Below are positions 16,366 through 24,890 of a DNA stretch of 36,608 nucleotides, piece by piece. The stretch lies in the NCBI GenBank assembly GCA_902535565.1, contig CACAUH010000005.1, positions 1-36,608 on the forward strand, given 5' to 3'. The position numbers were made by a program, and so were the translations under genes. The stretch comes from an uncultured Bacteroidota bacterium (GTDB lineage Bacteria > Bacteroidota > Bacteroidia > Flavobacteriales > UA16). The notes under the pieces are model-generated. The model did no database searches and had not been told where the DNA came from. It was given only the letters and a program-made list of their open reading frames with translations. Every line of letters starts with the position of its first letter. The first letter of the stretch is position 1.

Positions 16366-17069
16366 GGACAGTGGCCGTAATCGGGGACAGCAAGGGGATT
16401 GGTCTGGCCCTTCGCCAGCGTTTGCTTGCCCGTGGTGACAAGGTCATCGGGGTGTCCCGCACTGGATCACAGGCAGAGGGGAACTACACAGGACTTGTGT
16501 TTGACGCTGTGGCTCACCCGTGTGACCTTTCGTCTTTTACCGACAGGTTGGACGGTCTCGTGTACTGCCCGGGGACCATCGTTCTGAAACCGGTTCGCGG
16601 GGTCAAGCAGGAACTGGTGATGGAGGACTTCAAGGTCAATGCCATGGGGTTCTTGCAGTCAGTTCAGGCCAATCTCAAATTGCTAAAGACGGCTGCCAAT
16701 GATCCGTCGGCCCCCAAGCCTTCGATTGTCGGATTCAGCACTGTTGCGGTTCAGACGGGCATGGGGTTTCACACTTCGATTGCCATGGCCAAAGGCGCGC
16801 TCGAGGGCTTAGTGAGAACCATGGCGTGTGAATTTGCCCCTGACATCCGCGTCAATGCCATTGCGCCGTCCTTGACTGATACGCCACTCGCTGCAGGTTT
16901 GCTGTCTTCCGATGCCAAACGGGAGGCGAGCGCCGAGCGACATCCATTGAAGCGCGTGGCCTCTGCTGAAGAGGTGGCGGCCATGGCGGCGTATTTGCTG
17001 TCCCCGGATGCTGCAGGGATGACCGGCCAAATCCTTCAGGTTGACAATGGCATGAGTGCCGTCCGATGA
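16362..17069 (+). CDS. SDR-like oxidoreductase, atypical active site
   Basis: A 235-residue Rossmann-fold protein of the short-chain dehydrogenase/reductase superfamily. The N-terminus has GDSKGIGLAL in place of TGxxxGIG for cofactor binding, then LVYCPGTI (NNAG position), and IRVNAIAPSLTDTPLA near the C-terminus. The Ser-Tyr-Lys triad is incomplete: FSTVAV gives the Ser and HTSIAMAKGALEGL keeps the Lys, but Ile stands where Tyr of YxxxK should be. The family can therefore be a reductase with an altered mechanism or a cofactor-binding protein. It overlaps its neighbours on both sides by 4 bases and lies two genes before a cryptochrome, a context I recall for related SDRs in other marine bacteria. 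Confidence 0.83.
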   Translation: MRTVAVIGDSKGIGLALRQRLLARGDKVIGVSRTGSQAEGNYTGLVFDAVAHPCDLSSFTDRLDGLVYCPGTIVLKPVRGVKQELVMEDFKVNAMGFLQSVQANLKLLKTAANDPSAPKPSIVGFSTVAVQTGMGFHTSIAMAKGALEGLVRTMACEFAPDIRVNAIAPSLTDTPLAAGLLSSDAKREASAERHPLKRVASAEEVAAMAAYLLSPDAAGMTGQILQVDNGMSAVR

Positions 17070-17743
17070 GCACAGACCGCGTTTCTTTCGATAGCGCGGG
17101 CATTGCCGCCCTCCCTCAGCGTTACCGTGCCCGCATGGTCAACTCGCTGAGTGGTTTCAAGTCTGCCAATTTGGTGGGCACAGCCAACGCATCGGGCCGT
17201 CCTGCCTGCTGTATGGTGTCCAGTGTGGTTCACCTCGGTTCAGACCCGGCGCTGCTCGGGGTGGTTTTCCGTCCGCCAGGAGACGATGCGCACAACTACC
17301 GCAACTTGTCCGAGACTGGGGCCTTTACGCTCAGCCATGTGGCCTTGCCGTTTTTTGATGCGGCCCATCAGACGAGTGCCCGCTATCCAGAAGACGTCTC
17401 CGAATTTGAAGCGGTAGGGTTGACTCCGTTTTGGCACAGTCAAGACGGACATCGGTTTGCTGCACCTGCGGTGGAGGAGTCCCCAGTACGAATCGGCTTG
17501 AAGGTGGCAGATGATTTGCGTTTGCCGAACCGATGTCGATTTGTGATTGGGGCCATTCAATGGGTTGATTTTGCTGCTCAATTGCAAGCGGGGGACGGGT
17601 TTCTTGATTTGGCGGCTGCCGAAACGATGGCCATTGGGGGGCTTGATGCTTACCACACCGTGCATCGCATTGCCCGTTTGAGTTATGCCAAGCCAGACCG
17701 CCCGTTGGCGTCGAGGTCGGACTTCCTTCAGGGCTGGGATTGA
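17066..17743 (+). CDS. Flavin reductase family protein
   Basis: A 225-residue member of the flavin reductase-like (FMN-binding split barrel, DIM6/NTAB) group. Marks are [54 protein letters not shown] and the late [18 protein letters not shown] segment. Such proteins bind FMN or FAD and often use NAD(P)H to supply reduced flavin. Its ATG overlaps the SDR stop (ATGA), and the cryptochrome ATG lies 10 bases beyond its stop, so the three are almost certainly one transcription unit. A role in reducing the flavin of the neighbouring photolyase-type proteins is plausible but inferred from order only. Confidence 0.86.
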   Translation: MSTDRVSFDSAGIAALPQRYRARMVNSLSGFKSANLVGTANASGRPACCMVSSVVHLGSDPALLGVVFRPPGDDAHNYRNLSETGAFTLSHVALPFFDAAHQTSARYPEDVSEFEAVGLTPFWHSQDGHRFAAPAVEESPVRIGLKVADDLRLPNRCRFVIGAIQWVDFAAQLQAGDGFLDLAAAETMAIGGLDAYHTVHRIARLSYAKPDRPLASRSDFLQGWD

Positions 17744-17753
17744 CTTCAATTCC

Positions 17754-19271
17754 ATGCTGAAACGCCCCGCTCTTCGCGTCATTTGGCTCAAGCGAGACCT
17801 GCGGCTTCGGGACCACGGCCCGATTGCTGAAGCCCTGCGGTTGGGGGGACCACATTTGCTGTTGTATTGTTTCGAGCCGGTCAACTTGGCCCATCCCACG
17901 ACATCCGAGCGTCACATTGCGTTTGTGCAGCAGGGGCTTTCTGATATGGATGCCCAGCTGAGGGAGTGGTCTCGGTCCGGTTCTGTTCGCGAGGGGGCAT
18001 CCACGGTCTCGGTTAGCGCTGATGCCGTTTCCGTCTTTCGTCACCTTCTCGAGAACTTCGAGGTTTTGGGGGTTCACAGTTACCGTGAATCTGGAATGCG
18101 ACACACCTATGACCGTGACTTGGCCTTGGTGGACTTGTTTTCCGAAGCGGGTGTTCCTTGGCAGGAGCACCAGCGGGACGGTGTGCACCGTGGGAAGCGG
18201 GATCGGACAGGGTGGCGGGAGGATTGGTTCGCCCACATGTCTTCGCCGCAGGAACATCCAGATTGGGCGTTTTTCAAACCTGTTGAGCCATCCGCATTGA
18301 GGTGGCCTGAGGCGTGGTGTAAGCTGCCATCGCATAACCTATTGTCCGGGCGCTTTCAGCCGGGTGGAGAGCGCAAGGCCCACGCCTATTTGGAGACGTT
18401 CGTTACCGATCGCATTCGGCGCTATGCGCGGAGCATTTCCAAGCCGGAAGAGAGCCGAGAGGGGTGCAGTCGCCTCAGTGCCTATCTCGCTTGGGGCAAC
18501 CTGAGCATTCGTCAAGTACACCAGCGGCAGGCGGCAGCATGCAGAAGGGGAGGCGATGGCCCGCCCGGACAGCGGCGCAATTTTTCTGCTTTTGACAGCC
18601 GGCTTCGGTGGCATTGTCATTTTATCCAAAAGTTTGAGATGGAAGACCGGATGGAGTTCGACAACGTGAACCGGGGGCACGATTTGCTGGACAAACCCAT
18701 TGACGCCCAAAAGGTGGCGGCTTGGGCTGAGGGGAGAACGGGTTTTCCATTGGTGGATGCCTGCATGCGAAGCGTGATTGAAACAGGGTATTTGAATTTT
18801 CGGATGAGGGCCATGCTGGTGAGCTTTTTGACGCACCATTTGTGGCAGCCTTGGCAAGCGGGCGCTGAGCATCTCGCCAGGCAGTTTCTGGATTTCGAGC
18901 CGGGCATTCATTACCCTCAGTTTCAAATGCAGGCCGGTGTGACGGGAATCAACACCGTGCGTATTTACAATCCCGTAAAACAGGCTGAGGATCACGACCC
19001 AAAAGGGGATTTCATCCGGAAGTGGGTGCCGGAATTGGTGGGACTTGAAGCGCCGTCTGTCTTTGCCCCTTGGACCATGCCTCCGATTGAGGCGGAATTG
19101 GCTGGATTCCGTTTAGGCGAAACTTACCCGCTGCCCATCGTTTCCTTGGACCGCGCATCCCGTGCAGCTCGGGAAAAGCTGTGGGCGCACCGAAAGCACC
19201 CCGAGGTGCGGGAGGAAGGATTGAGAATCCTCCAGCGCCATGTGGTGGCCGGTTCACGGCCCATGGATTGA
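17754..19271 (+). CDS. Divergent cryptochrome/photolyase family protein
   Basis: A 505-residue protein of the cryptochrome/photolyase superfamily. The N-terminal alpha/beta antenna domain starts [20 protein letters not shown]. The C-terminal FAD-binding domain has [48 protein letters not shown] and [17 protein letters not shown]. The segment that in CPD photolyases reads NNGGWQWAASTGTDA is here [17 protein letters not shown] near residue 386, so the Trp of the classical electron-transfer chain and the usual Asn seem to be replaced. An RIYNP motif keeps the frame. It could be a light sensor, a photolyase of another lesion class, or a member of a less studied bacterial subgroup. Start chosen at 17754, where the domain begins. 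Confidence 0.9.
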   Translation: MLKRPALRVIWLKRDLRLRDHGPIAEALRLGGPHLLLYCFEPVNLAHPTTSERHIAFVQQGLSDMDAQLREWSRSGSVREGASTVSVSADAVSVFRHLLENFEVLGVHSYRESGMRHTYDRDLALVDLFSEAGVPWQEHQRDGVHRGKRDRTGWREDWFAHMSSPQEHPDWAFFKPVEPSALRWPEAWCKLPSHNLLSGRFQPGGERKAHAYLETFVTDRIRRYARSISKPEESREGCSRLSAYLAWGNLSIRQVHQRQAAACRRGGDGPPGQRRNFSAFDSRLRWHCHFIQKFEMEDRMEFDNVNRGHDLLDKPIDAQKVAAWAEGRTGFPLVDACMRSVIETGYLNFRMRAMLVSFLTHHLWQPWQAGAEHLARQFLDFEPGIHYPQFQMQAGVTGINTVRIYNPVKQAEDHDPKGDFIRKWVPELVGLEAPSVFAPWTMPPIEAELAGFRLGETYPLPIVSLDRASRAAREKLWAHRKHPEVREEGLRILQRHVVAGSRPMD

Positions 19272-19304
19272 AATGCGGTTCGGGTTTCCGAAATTGCCGG
19301 CGCG

Positions 19305-20195
19305 ATGAAAGAAGAACGTCCCGTGTTGCTCAATGCCGATGGCCGCACGTTGCTCTACCACGAGGTGGTGGATGAGGCCGGGGCAGATTCGCCGTGGTTG
19401 GTTTTTGTGCATGGAGCGGGCGGGAGCATCAGGACGTGGAAGTATCAGATTGACGCGTTCCGGCCACATTACCGGTTGCTCCTCATCGATTTGCGCGACC
19501 ATGGGTTCAGCAAGGACATTTTGCCAGAGTTTCCCGAATACGATTTCGACATCGTGTCCGCAGACATCTTGGCTGTTGTCGACCATCTCGGCATCGAGCG
19601 CGCGCATTTCGTGTCACTCAGCATCGGTAGCGTCATTCTTCAAAAGATTGACATCGAGCGCCCCGAACTCATTGACCGAATGGTGATGGCCGGGGCGATT
19701 TTTGACGGGTCCCGATTGATGCATTGGTTCGTGCACAGCGGAAAATTGCTCAACTATATCTTGCCTTACCGGGCGATATACTGGATTTTCAGTTTCATCG
19801 TTTTGCCGCGGCGGAACCACAGGATGAGCCGCTGGATATTTCGTCGTCAGAGCCTTCGGTTGACACCGCGCGAGTATTTAAAGTGGGTGGAGCTCTATAA
19901 GCCTTTCTTCCACCTCATTAAGCAATACGTGGAGCGCAAGGTGGACAAGCGGGGCCTAGTCGTCATGGGGTCGCAGGATCACATCTTCTTCAGTGCTGCA
20001 GAGAAGTTCGCACGTGCCCAAAAGAACATGCGACTCGCGGTCATTGAGAATTGCGGACATGTTTGCAGCATCGAGGCGCCTGAGCTCTTCAATGAACTCG
20101 TCTTGAAGTTTCTATCGAATCAGGACGTCCCCGCAAGGGTCATCGCCAACCCGATTCCGTCCAGTTGGGCAGAGCTCAAGGCGCTGAAGGGCTGA
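19305..20195 (+). CDS. Alpha/beta hydrolase
   Basis: A 296-residue alpha/beta-hydrolase fold protein. It has the HGAGGS oxyanion loop after LVFV, the DLRDHGFS turn, a nucleophile elbow SLSIGS with Ser near residue 106, a lid-like hydrophobic middle (LLNYILPYRAIYWIFSFIVL), an acid in VMGSQDHIFF and a His in ENCGHVCSIEAPE. The triad is therefore complete. Substrate is unknown. It lies 33 bases after the cryptochrome on the same strand and could be the last gene of that operon. The membrane-like middle segment suggests a lipid or hydrophobic substrate, which is inference. Confidence 0.88.
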   Translation: MKEERPVLLNADGRTLLYHEVVDEAGADSPWLVFVHGAGGSIRTWKYQIDAFRPHYRLLLIDLRDHGFSKDILPEFPEYDFDIVSADILAVVDHLGIERAHFVSLSIGSVILQKIDIERPELIDRMVMAGAIFDGSRLMHWFVHSGKLLNYILPYRAIYWIFSFIVLPRRNHRMSRWIFRRQSLRLTPREYLKWVELYKPFFHLIKQYVERKVDKRGLVVMGSQDHIFFSAAEKFARAQKNMRLAVIENCGHVCSIEAPELFNELVLKFLSNQDVPARVIANPIPSSWAELKALKG

Positions 20196-20213
20196 CCCTG
20201 GGTGCTGGCGGTT

Positions 20214-20732
20214 TTAGCCGGTGATGTCGGCGGTTTTGTACACTGCTGACTTGGCGATGATGTCGTGAAGGGCTTGGCGCTTTTCGCTCAGTGCTGCGAA
20301 ACAGCCAAAGAAAAACACGAGGCTGGCAAGGCTCGAGACAACGGGCAAAATCAAATTGAGGATGGTGCCGCTGTTCTTGAGTGCCCAGCGCAAGAGATAA
20401 AGAGAGACATCCCCTGCGGTCCCGTCCGCTTTGGCCACTTTCATGCCCATCACGCGCTTGCCAGGGGAAGCCCCCGTGAGGGCCTCGACGAGTGTGTAGA
20501 CCAACCCCAACATCGAGCAGACGATGATGGATCCAATCATTCCAGTGGACACCCCGATGAGTGCCATTGCCTCTGCTTCTTCACCTCCCATCAATGAATC
20601 CAAGCCCAGTCCAGCGGCAATTCCGGCCCCTGCTCCAAACAACAAGATGGGGGTGCACAGAAGTATTGTAAAAACGAAGTCGAGGAGGGTGGCACCCAAG
20701 CGGGGGCCAAAACCGATGCGGTTAGAAAACAT
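20214..20732 (-). CDS. RDD family membrane protein
   Basis: A 172-residue inner-membrane protein of the RDD family. MFSNRIGFGPRLGATLLDFV carries the conserved R and D, then come hydrophobic helices (TILLCTPILLFGAGAGIAAG, IGSIIVCSMLGLVYTLVEAL) and the family loop TGASPGKRVMGMKVAKADGT, RW-LKN, and KRQALHDIIAKS near the end. The RDD family has been linked to ion or antiporter functions in a few cases but is generally unassigned. A 202-residue reading starting at 20822 exists, but its extra segment runs through the DUF2256 gene on the other strand, so the Met at 20732 is preferred. It is convergent with the hydrolase gene and divergent from the DUF2256 gene. Confidence 0.82.
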   Translation of the reverse strand: MFSNRIGFGPRLGATLLDFVFTILLCTPILLFGAGAGIAAGLGLDSLMGGEEAEAMALIGVSTGMIGSIIVCSMLGLVYTLVEALTGASPGKRVMGMKVAKADGTAGDVSLYLLRWALKNSGTILNLILPVVSSLASLVFFFGCFAALSEKRQALHDIIAKSAVYKTADITG

Positions 20733-20804
20733 GGCGTTGTGATTTGCTGTGTCAAAGTAGCCCAAAGTCGGTGAACCGGGAGGGTGTTTCCGTGTTGTTT
20801 TCAA

Positions 20805-20951
20805 GTGCATCATAAACCTCACTTGCCATCGAAGGACTGTGTCCAGTGCGGACGTCCGTTTGATTGGAGGAAGAAATGGGCGCGGTGTTGGGAAGAGGTG
20901 AAGTACTGCAGTGAGCGATGTCGCCGCAGTGCAAAAACGAAAAAAGCATGA
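20805..20951 (+). CDS. DUF2256 zinc-ribbon small protein
   Basis: A 48-residue protein read from a GTG ([19 protein letters not shown] then [19 protein letters not shown]). The pattern CxxC-GRPF-WRKKW...VKYCSxRCR is diagnostic of DUF2256, a treble-clef-like zinc-binding family usually found next to photolyase/cryptochrome genes. The codons run in frame through ACGAAAAAAGCATGA, so the stop overlaps the ATG of the FeS photolyase by 4 bases (ATGA), which argues for translational coupling. Another in-frame GTG lies at 20784. The role is unknown, though metal binding by the four cysteines is very likely. Confidence 0.85.
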   Translation: MHHKPHLPSKDCVQCGRPFDWRKKWARCWEEVKYCSERCRRSAKTKKA

Positions 20952-22492
20952 AGACGCTGCGGTTGATTCTTGGCGACCAATTGAATGCTGCGCATCCTTG
21001 GTTTGAAACCGTGACGGATGATGTGGTTTACCTCATGGCGGAGATGCGCCAAGAGACGGATTATGCCCCACACCACATCCAGAAGGTGTTGGCTTTTTTC
21101 GCAGCCATGCGGGCGTTTTCCGAGGAGCGAAGAGGAGAGGGACATCACTTCGTTTACCTCGCTTTGGACGATGCGGAGAACACCCAAGGGCTGGAGGCCA
21201 ATATCCGTAAGGTGATGGCGGAAAATGACTGCCAAAAGTTTGAATATCAGTTGCCTGATGAGTTTCGTCTCGATGATCAGTTGAGGGCAATTGCCGCAGA
21301 GTTTGGTGAGAACGCGAGCGCTGTGGACACGCATCATTTTTTGACGGGACGCGGAGACCTTGCCGAACAGTTTAAAGGGAAGAAGACGTACCTCATGGAG
21401 TCTTTCTACCGGAAAATGAGGAAGGCGCACCATGTGCTGATGCAGGACGGATTGAAGGGGCCAGAGCCGGCAGGGGGCAAGTGGAATTACGATGCGTCCA
21501 ACCGGAAGAAATTACCCAAGGGGCATCGTCCTGTCGAGCCATTGGAGTTTGACCGCGACCTCACGGAGCTCGAGGCGATGCTGCACGCATGTGGCGTCAA
21601 GACCATTGGAACGGTCGACGCTGCTCATTTCCTGTGGCCTGTCACCAGGGCGGAGGGGCTTCAGATGCTGGATTACTTCGTGGAGTCCTGTCTGCCCCGG
21701 TTTGGTGATTTTCAGGACGCCATGCATCCCGAATTCTGGTCGATGTACCACGCCCGGATTTCGTTTTGCATGAACGCCAAACTCATTTCTCCGATGGAGG
21801 TCATTCGTGCGGTGGAGGACAGGTGGCGGGAGGACCCCGATCACGCGGGCATCACGCAGGTGGAGGGGTTCATTCGGCAGGTGCTGGGATGGCGAGAGTA
21901 CATGAGGGGGGTCTATTGGGCCCACATGCCCGAGTACGCAACGCTGAATTTTTTCGAGGCCGAGAACCCCCTTCCATCGTGGTTTTGGACGGGAAAAACC
22001 AAGATGGCTTGCATGCGCCATGCCATTGGACAGAGTCTGCGATACGGATATGCGCACCACATCCAGCGCTTGATGGTGACCGGCAATTTTGCCCTGCTTG
22101 CGGGCATCCATCCGGATGAGGTGGACCAATGGTACCTCGGGATTTACCTCGATGCCATTGAGTGGGTGGAAATCACCAACACGCGCGGCATGAGCCAATT
22201 CGCGGACGGTGGAATAGTGGGGACCAAGCCCTACGCGGCTTCGGCCAACTATATGAAGAAAATGGGCCCTTACTGCAGTACGTGCAGTTACGACTCCGCG
22301 GACAAGACGGGCGACAATGCATGTCCTTTGAACAGCCTGTATTGGCACTTTCATGTGCGGAACCGATCCAAGTTGGAGCGCAACCCAAGAATTGGCATGG
22401 CTTATCGCACTTGGGACAAGATGGCGCCTGACAAACAGGAGGCCATGCTCACGCGGGGAAATGCCGTCTTGGCCAACCTCGAAAACCTCTGA
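20948..22492 (+). CDS. phrB: FeS-cluster (6-4) photolyase, PhrB/CryPro type
   Basis: A 514-residue member of the prokaryotic iron-sulfur photolyases (FeS-BCP), which repair UV (6-4) photoproducts using FAD and an antenna chromophore. The start is [15 protein letters not shown], as in that family. Four cysteines lie at 355, 443, 446 and 459, with spacing 88, 3 and 13 residues, which equals the spacing of the cluster ligands C350, C438, C441 and C454 of Agrobacterium PhrB. Other marks are [14 protein letters not shown] and [23 protein letters not shown]. It is coupled to the DUF2256 gene upstream and followed after two bases by a DASH-type cryptochrome. Confidence 0.94.
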   Translation: MKTLRLILGDQLNAAHPWFETVTDDVVYLMAEMRQETDYAPHHIQKVLAFFAAMRAFSEERRGEGHHFVYLALDDAENTQGLEANIRKVMAENDCQKFEYQLPDEFRLDDQLRAIAAEFGENASAVDTHHFLTGRGDLAEQFKGKKTYLMESFYRKMRKAHHVLMQDGLKGPEPAGGKWNYDASNRKKLPKGHRPVEPLEFDRDLTELEAMLHACGVKTIGTVDAAHFLWPVTRAEGLQMLDYFVESCLPRFGDFQDAMHPEFWSMYHARISFCMNAKLISPMEVIRAVEDRWREDPDHAGITQVEGFIRQVLGWREYMRGVYWAHMPEYATLNFFEAENPLPSWFWTGKTKMACMRHAIGQSLRYGYAHHIQRLMVTGNFALLAGIHPDEVDQWYLGIYLDAIEWVEITNTRGMSQFADGGIVGTKPYAASANYMKKMGPYCSTCSYDSADKTGDNACPLNSLYWHFHVRNRSKLERNPRIGMAYRTWDKMAPDKQEAMLTRGNAVLANLENL

Positions 22493-22494
22493 CG

Positions 22495-23791
22495 ATGCGG
22501 AGTATCATTTGGTTTAGGAACGACCTGAGGGTCACGGACAATGCGACATTGAATGCAGCGGTCAAGGCTTCGACTGAGGTCATCCCTGTGTTTATTCTGG
22601 ATCCGGCTCAATGGGCGGAGGACCGCTGGGGTCAGGTCAAGACAGGGCCATTCAGGTCGCGCTTTTTATTGGAGTCCTTGGCCGACTTGAAGGCCGATCT
22701 TGAGGACTTGGGAGGCGCCTTGCTCTTTCGCCGCGGAGAACCGGCCGAGATTTTGAAGTCACTGGCAGAGGTGCATGGAGTGCAGTCTGTTTTCGCGACG
22801 GCGGAGCACACGAGCGAGGAGCTGCAGCGAGAGGCTGAGGTGGCCGAGGTGCTGGATCTTCGGTTGCATGAACAGCTGACCCTGTACCACCCGGATGACC
22901 TGCCGTTTGAGCTTCATCAACTCCCGGATGTTTTTACCCGTTTCCGTGGGAAGATGGAGAAGCGCAGTGAGGTGCGGGACCCGTTGTCTGAACCAGAATC
23001 CATGACGGTACCCAGCGGTTTGGTGAGTGATGCCTTGCCCGCGTTGGCGGATCTCGGCGTTGAGACCAAGGTGGCCGATGTCCGCGGCGTGTTGCCATTC
23101 AAGGGGGGGGGCAACAGCCGCTTGGGAGCGCTTGGACCACTACTTCTGGGACACCAAGAAACTGCGCGTCTACAAGAAAACCCGCAACGGCCTGCTCGGT
23201 GCGGATTACAGCTCCAAATTCTCACCGTGGCTGGCCTTGGGCTGCATATCTCCCCGGGAAATCCACGCGCAGGTCCGCGCATTTGAGAAGGAGGTGGAGA
23301 AAAATGAAGACACGTACTGGTTGATTTTCGAGTTGATTTGGCGCGATTACTTCCGCTACGTGGCCATGCGTTACGGCAATCGAATCTTTCACAAGAGGGG
23401 CATCAAGGAGGCGTCGCCGAAGTGGAGACAGGACCGCCGTGTTTTTGAGGCGTGGTGTGAAGGCCGGACCCAATGTGATTTCGTCAATGCTAACATGCGG
23501 GAGCTCGCTGCGACGGGCTTCATGTCCAATCGGGGTCGGCAAAACGTGGCCAGTTACCTGGTGCACGACCTCGGTGTCGATTGGCGGTTGGGGGCCAGTT
23601 GGTTTGAGCACTTGCTTCTCGACCACGACCCGGCCAGTAACTATGGGAATTGGATATATGTAGCAGGTGTGGGCAACGACCCTCGCCCCAACCGGAAATT
23701 CAACACCGCGGGACAGGCCGAACGCTATGATGCGGACGGGAAGTACCGCCGACACTGGAGCCATGCGACTTTGGAACTTGACCTACAATGA
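22495..23791 (+). pseudogene. DASH-type cryptochrome, frameshifted at a G9 run
   Basis: The 5' frame (22495-23286) gives RSIIWFRNDLRVTDNATLNA, a photolyase antenna domain, up to DVRGVLPFKGG. It then shifts into unrelated residues after nine G at 23103-23111. The second frame (from about 23112 to 23791) continues as the expected DASH core: ERLDHYFWDTKKLRVYKKTRNGLLG, SSKFSPWLALGCISPREI, IFELIWRDYFRYV, NANMRELAATGFMSNRGRQN, DPASNYGNWIYVAGVGNDPR. Reading eight G instead of nine joins the frames as FKGGATAAWERLDHYFW and restores a full-length protein of about 431 codons. Either a sequencing error in the homopolymer or a real mutation or slippage site explains it. It overlaps the next gene by 29 bases. 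Confidence 0.88.
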
Positions 23792-24203
23792 CCCGAAGCG
23801 TTGGGCTGAGGTCCATGCTATTTCGGGCAAGCCATTGGGCTTTTGGGCGTCGCTGAAGGCGGGGGGGACAGGCTCTCCCCGCGCCGAACTGGTCGGGGGT
23901 TCAGGAGAATTGCCCGAGCTCATTGGCGCAGAATCCGCCAGAACGGTTTGCAATTTTGAGCGCACCGCCGAGGGTGCCATTCTCTATTTCCGCAGCCGCC
24001 TCGAGGTCTACGGAGCGCCTTTTCGCAAGGGCGAAATCAGTGGTATCACCCGCATGCCCGAAGGTGCGGGTGAACGCATCACGATATGGTGCGGCTGGAT
24101 GGCTTCTGATGGTGAAGCCCACTCGGGCAGCATCGAACTTCAATGTTCCAAGGTCCACGCAGAACGGATGGAAGCATGGATTCGACTGTGGCTCATGGAT
24201 TGA
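23763..24203 (+). CDS. Protein of unknown function after the DASH cryptochrome
   Basis: A 146-residue soluble protein from the ATG at 23763 (MRLWNLTYNDPKRWAEVHA), overlapping the end of the DASH cryptochrome by 29 bases in another frame. It has no signal peptide or membrane segment. The body carries FRSRLEVYGAPFRKGEISG and GERITIWCGWMASDGEAHS, with regular beta-strand spacing, and ends with a helix, ERMEAWIRLWLMD. I do not recognise a family. Longer readings starting at 23667 begin inside the cryptochrome and are less plausible. The overlap suggests co-expression with the photolyase genes; this is the only clue to its role. Confidence 0.62.
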   Translation: MRLWNLTYNDPKRWAEVHAISGKPLGFWASLKAGGTGSPRAELVGGSGELPELIGAESARTVCNFERTAEGAILYFRSRLEVYGAPFRKGEISGITRMPEGAGERITIWCGWMASDGEAHSGSIELQCSKVHAERMEAWIRLWLMD

Positions 24204-24224
24204 GTATTGGATTGGCGGTTGGGC

Positions 24225-24791
24225 TTAGCCCTTCCAGTTGGCCATGCACACTTGGCCGTCGATTTGGAGGCGTCGGATGGCGTCCAGTTCGCGAATGACG
24301 GCGTCGAGGTCGCGTCCAATCGGCTTGAAGTGGTATGCTTGGTGCATGATCACGCCCTCCTTGTCGAGGATGAAGAGGCCGCGGTTGCAGAGCAGATTGG
24401 AGGTGGCGGTGAGGCGGCCGTATTCGTCGTAGTCGAAATGGCCGTCAAGGGTGCCGAAACGGTCTGACACCATTCGGTTGGTGTCTGAGATCAGTGGAAA
24501 AGACACCCCTTCAGCGCCCCCCTCGGACTTCGGCGTTTTGAGGTACTGCGTGTGTGTGGCGGGTGCATCGGTACTGCATCCGACCACAGCGGCTTCTCGG
24601 GCTGTGAAATCAGCGAGACGACTCTGAAATGCCTGGACTTCAGAGCCGCAGACGGAGGAGAAGTCTTCTGGATAGAAGAACAGAATCACATATTGACCGA
24701 GGTAGCGGTCGAGTGAAAATTCGCGATCCACTTTTCCGTTGACCAGAGCAGTTGTGGTGAAATCGGGAGCGGGGTTTCCGAGGAGGGGCAT
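24225..24791 (-). CDS. 2-Cys peroxiredoxin (AhpC/TSA family)
   Basis: Thiol peroxidase that reduces hydrogen peroxide and organic peroxides. The 188-residue protein has a peroxidatic Cys48 in the PxxxSxxC context (FFYPEDFSSVCGSE) and a resolving Cys182 in QVCMANW. The usual Pro after the peroxidatic Cys (VCPTE) is Gly here. The chain ends six residues after the resolving Cys, so the C-terminal YF motif of over-oxidation-sensitive Prx1 types is missing, and GGLG is replaced by EGGAEGV; both suggest an enzyme that resists over-oxidation, an inference. An in-frame Met at 24827 adds 12 residues that do not fit. It is divergent from ppk1, with about 100 bases between them. Confidence 0.92.
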   Translation of the reverse strand: MPLLGNPAPDFTTTALVNGKVDREFSLDRYLGQYVILFFYPEDFSSVCGSEVQAFQSRLADFTAREAAVVGCSTDAPATHTQYLKTPKSEGGAEGVSFPLISDTNRMVSDRFGTLDGHFDYDEYGRLTATSNLLCNRGLFILDKEGVIMHQAYHFKPIGRDLDAVIRELDAIRRLQIDGQVCMANWKG

Positions 24792-24890
24792 GGTGCGAAG
24801 TTGGGGATGAATGTGGATTGGGCGCACAGAGACTCACCAAAAGTTCACACGGCTGGGGCTGATGCTGTGGAGGGCAGGGATATCTTCGTG

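Noticed and set aside
17331..18335. 334-codon minus-strand frame opposite the flavin reductase and cryptochrome
   Set aside because: Pro- and Arg-rich translation with no domain; both genes on the plus strand are well supported.
21512..22354. 280-codon minus-strand frame opposite the FeS photolyase
   Set aside because: His-, Arg- and Pro-rich shadow frame; the plus-strand enzyme has all four cluster cysteines.
23667..23762. Upstream extension of the unknown gene at 23763
   Set aside because: These codons lie inside the conserved end of the DASH cryptochrome (GNDPRPNRKFN) in another frame.
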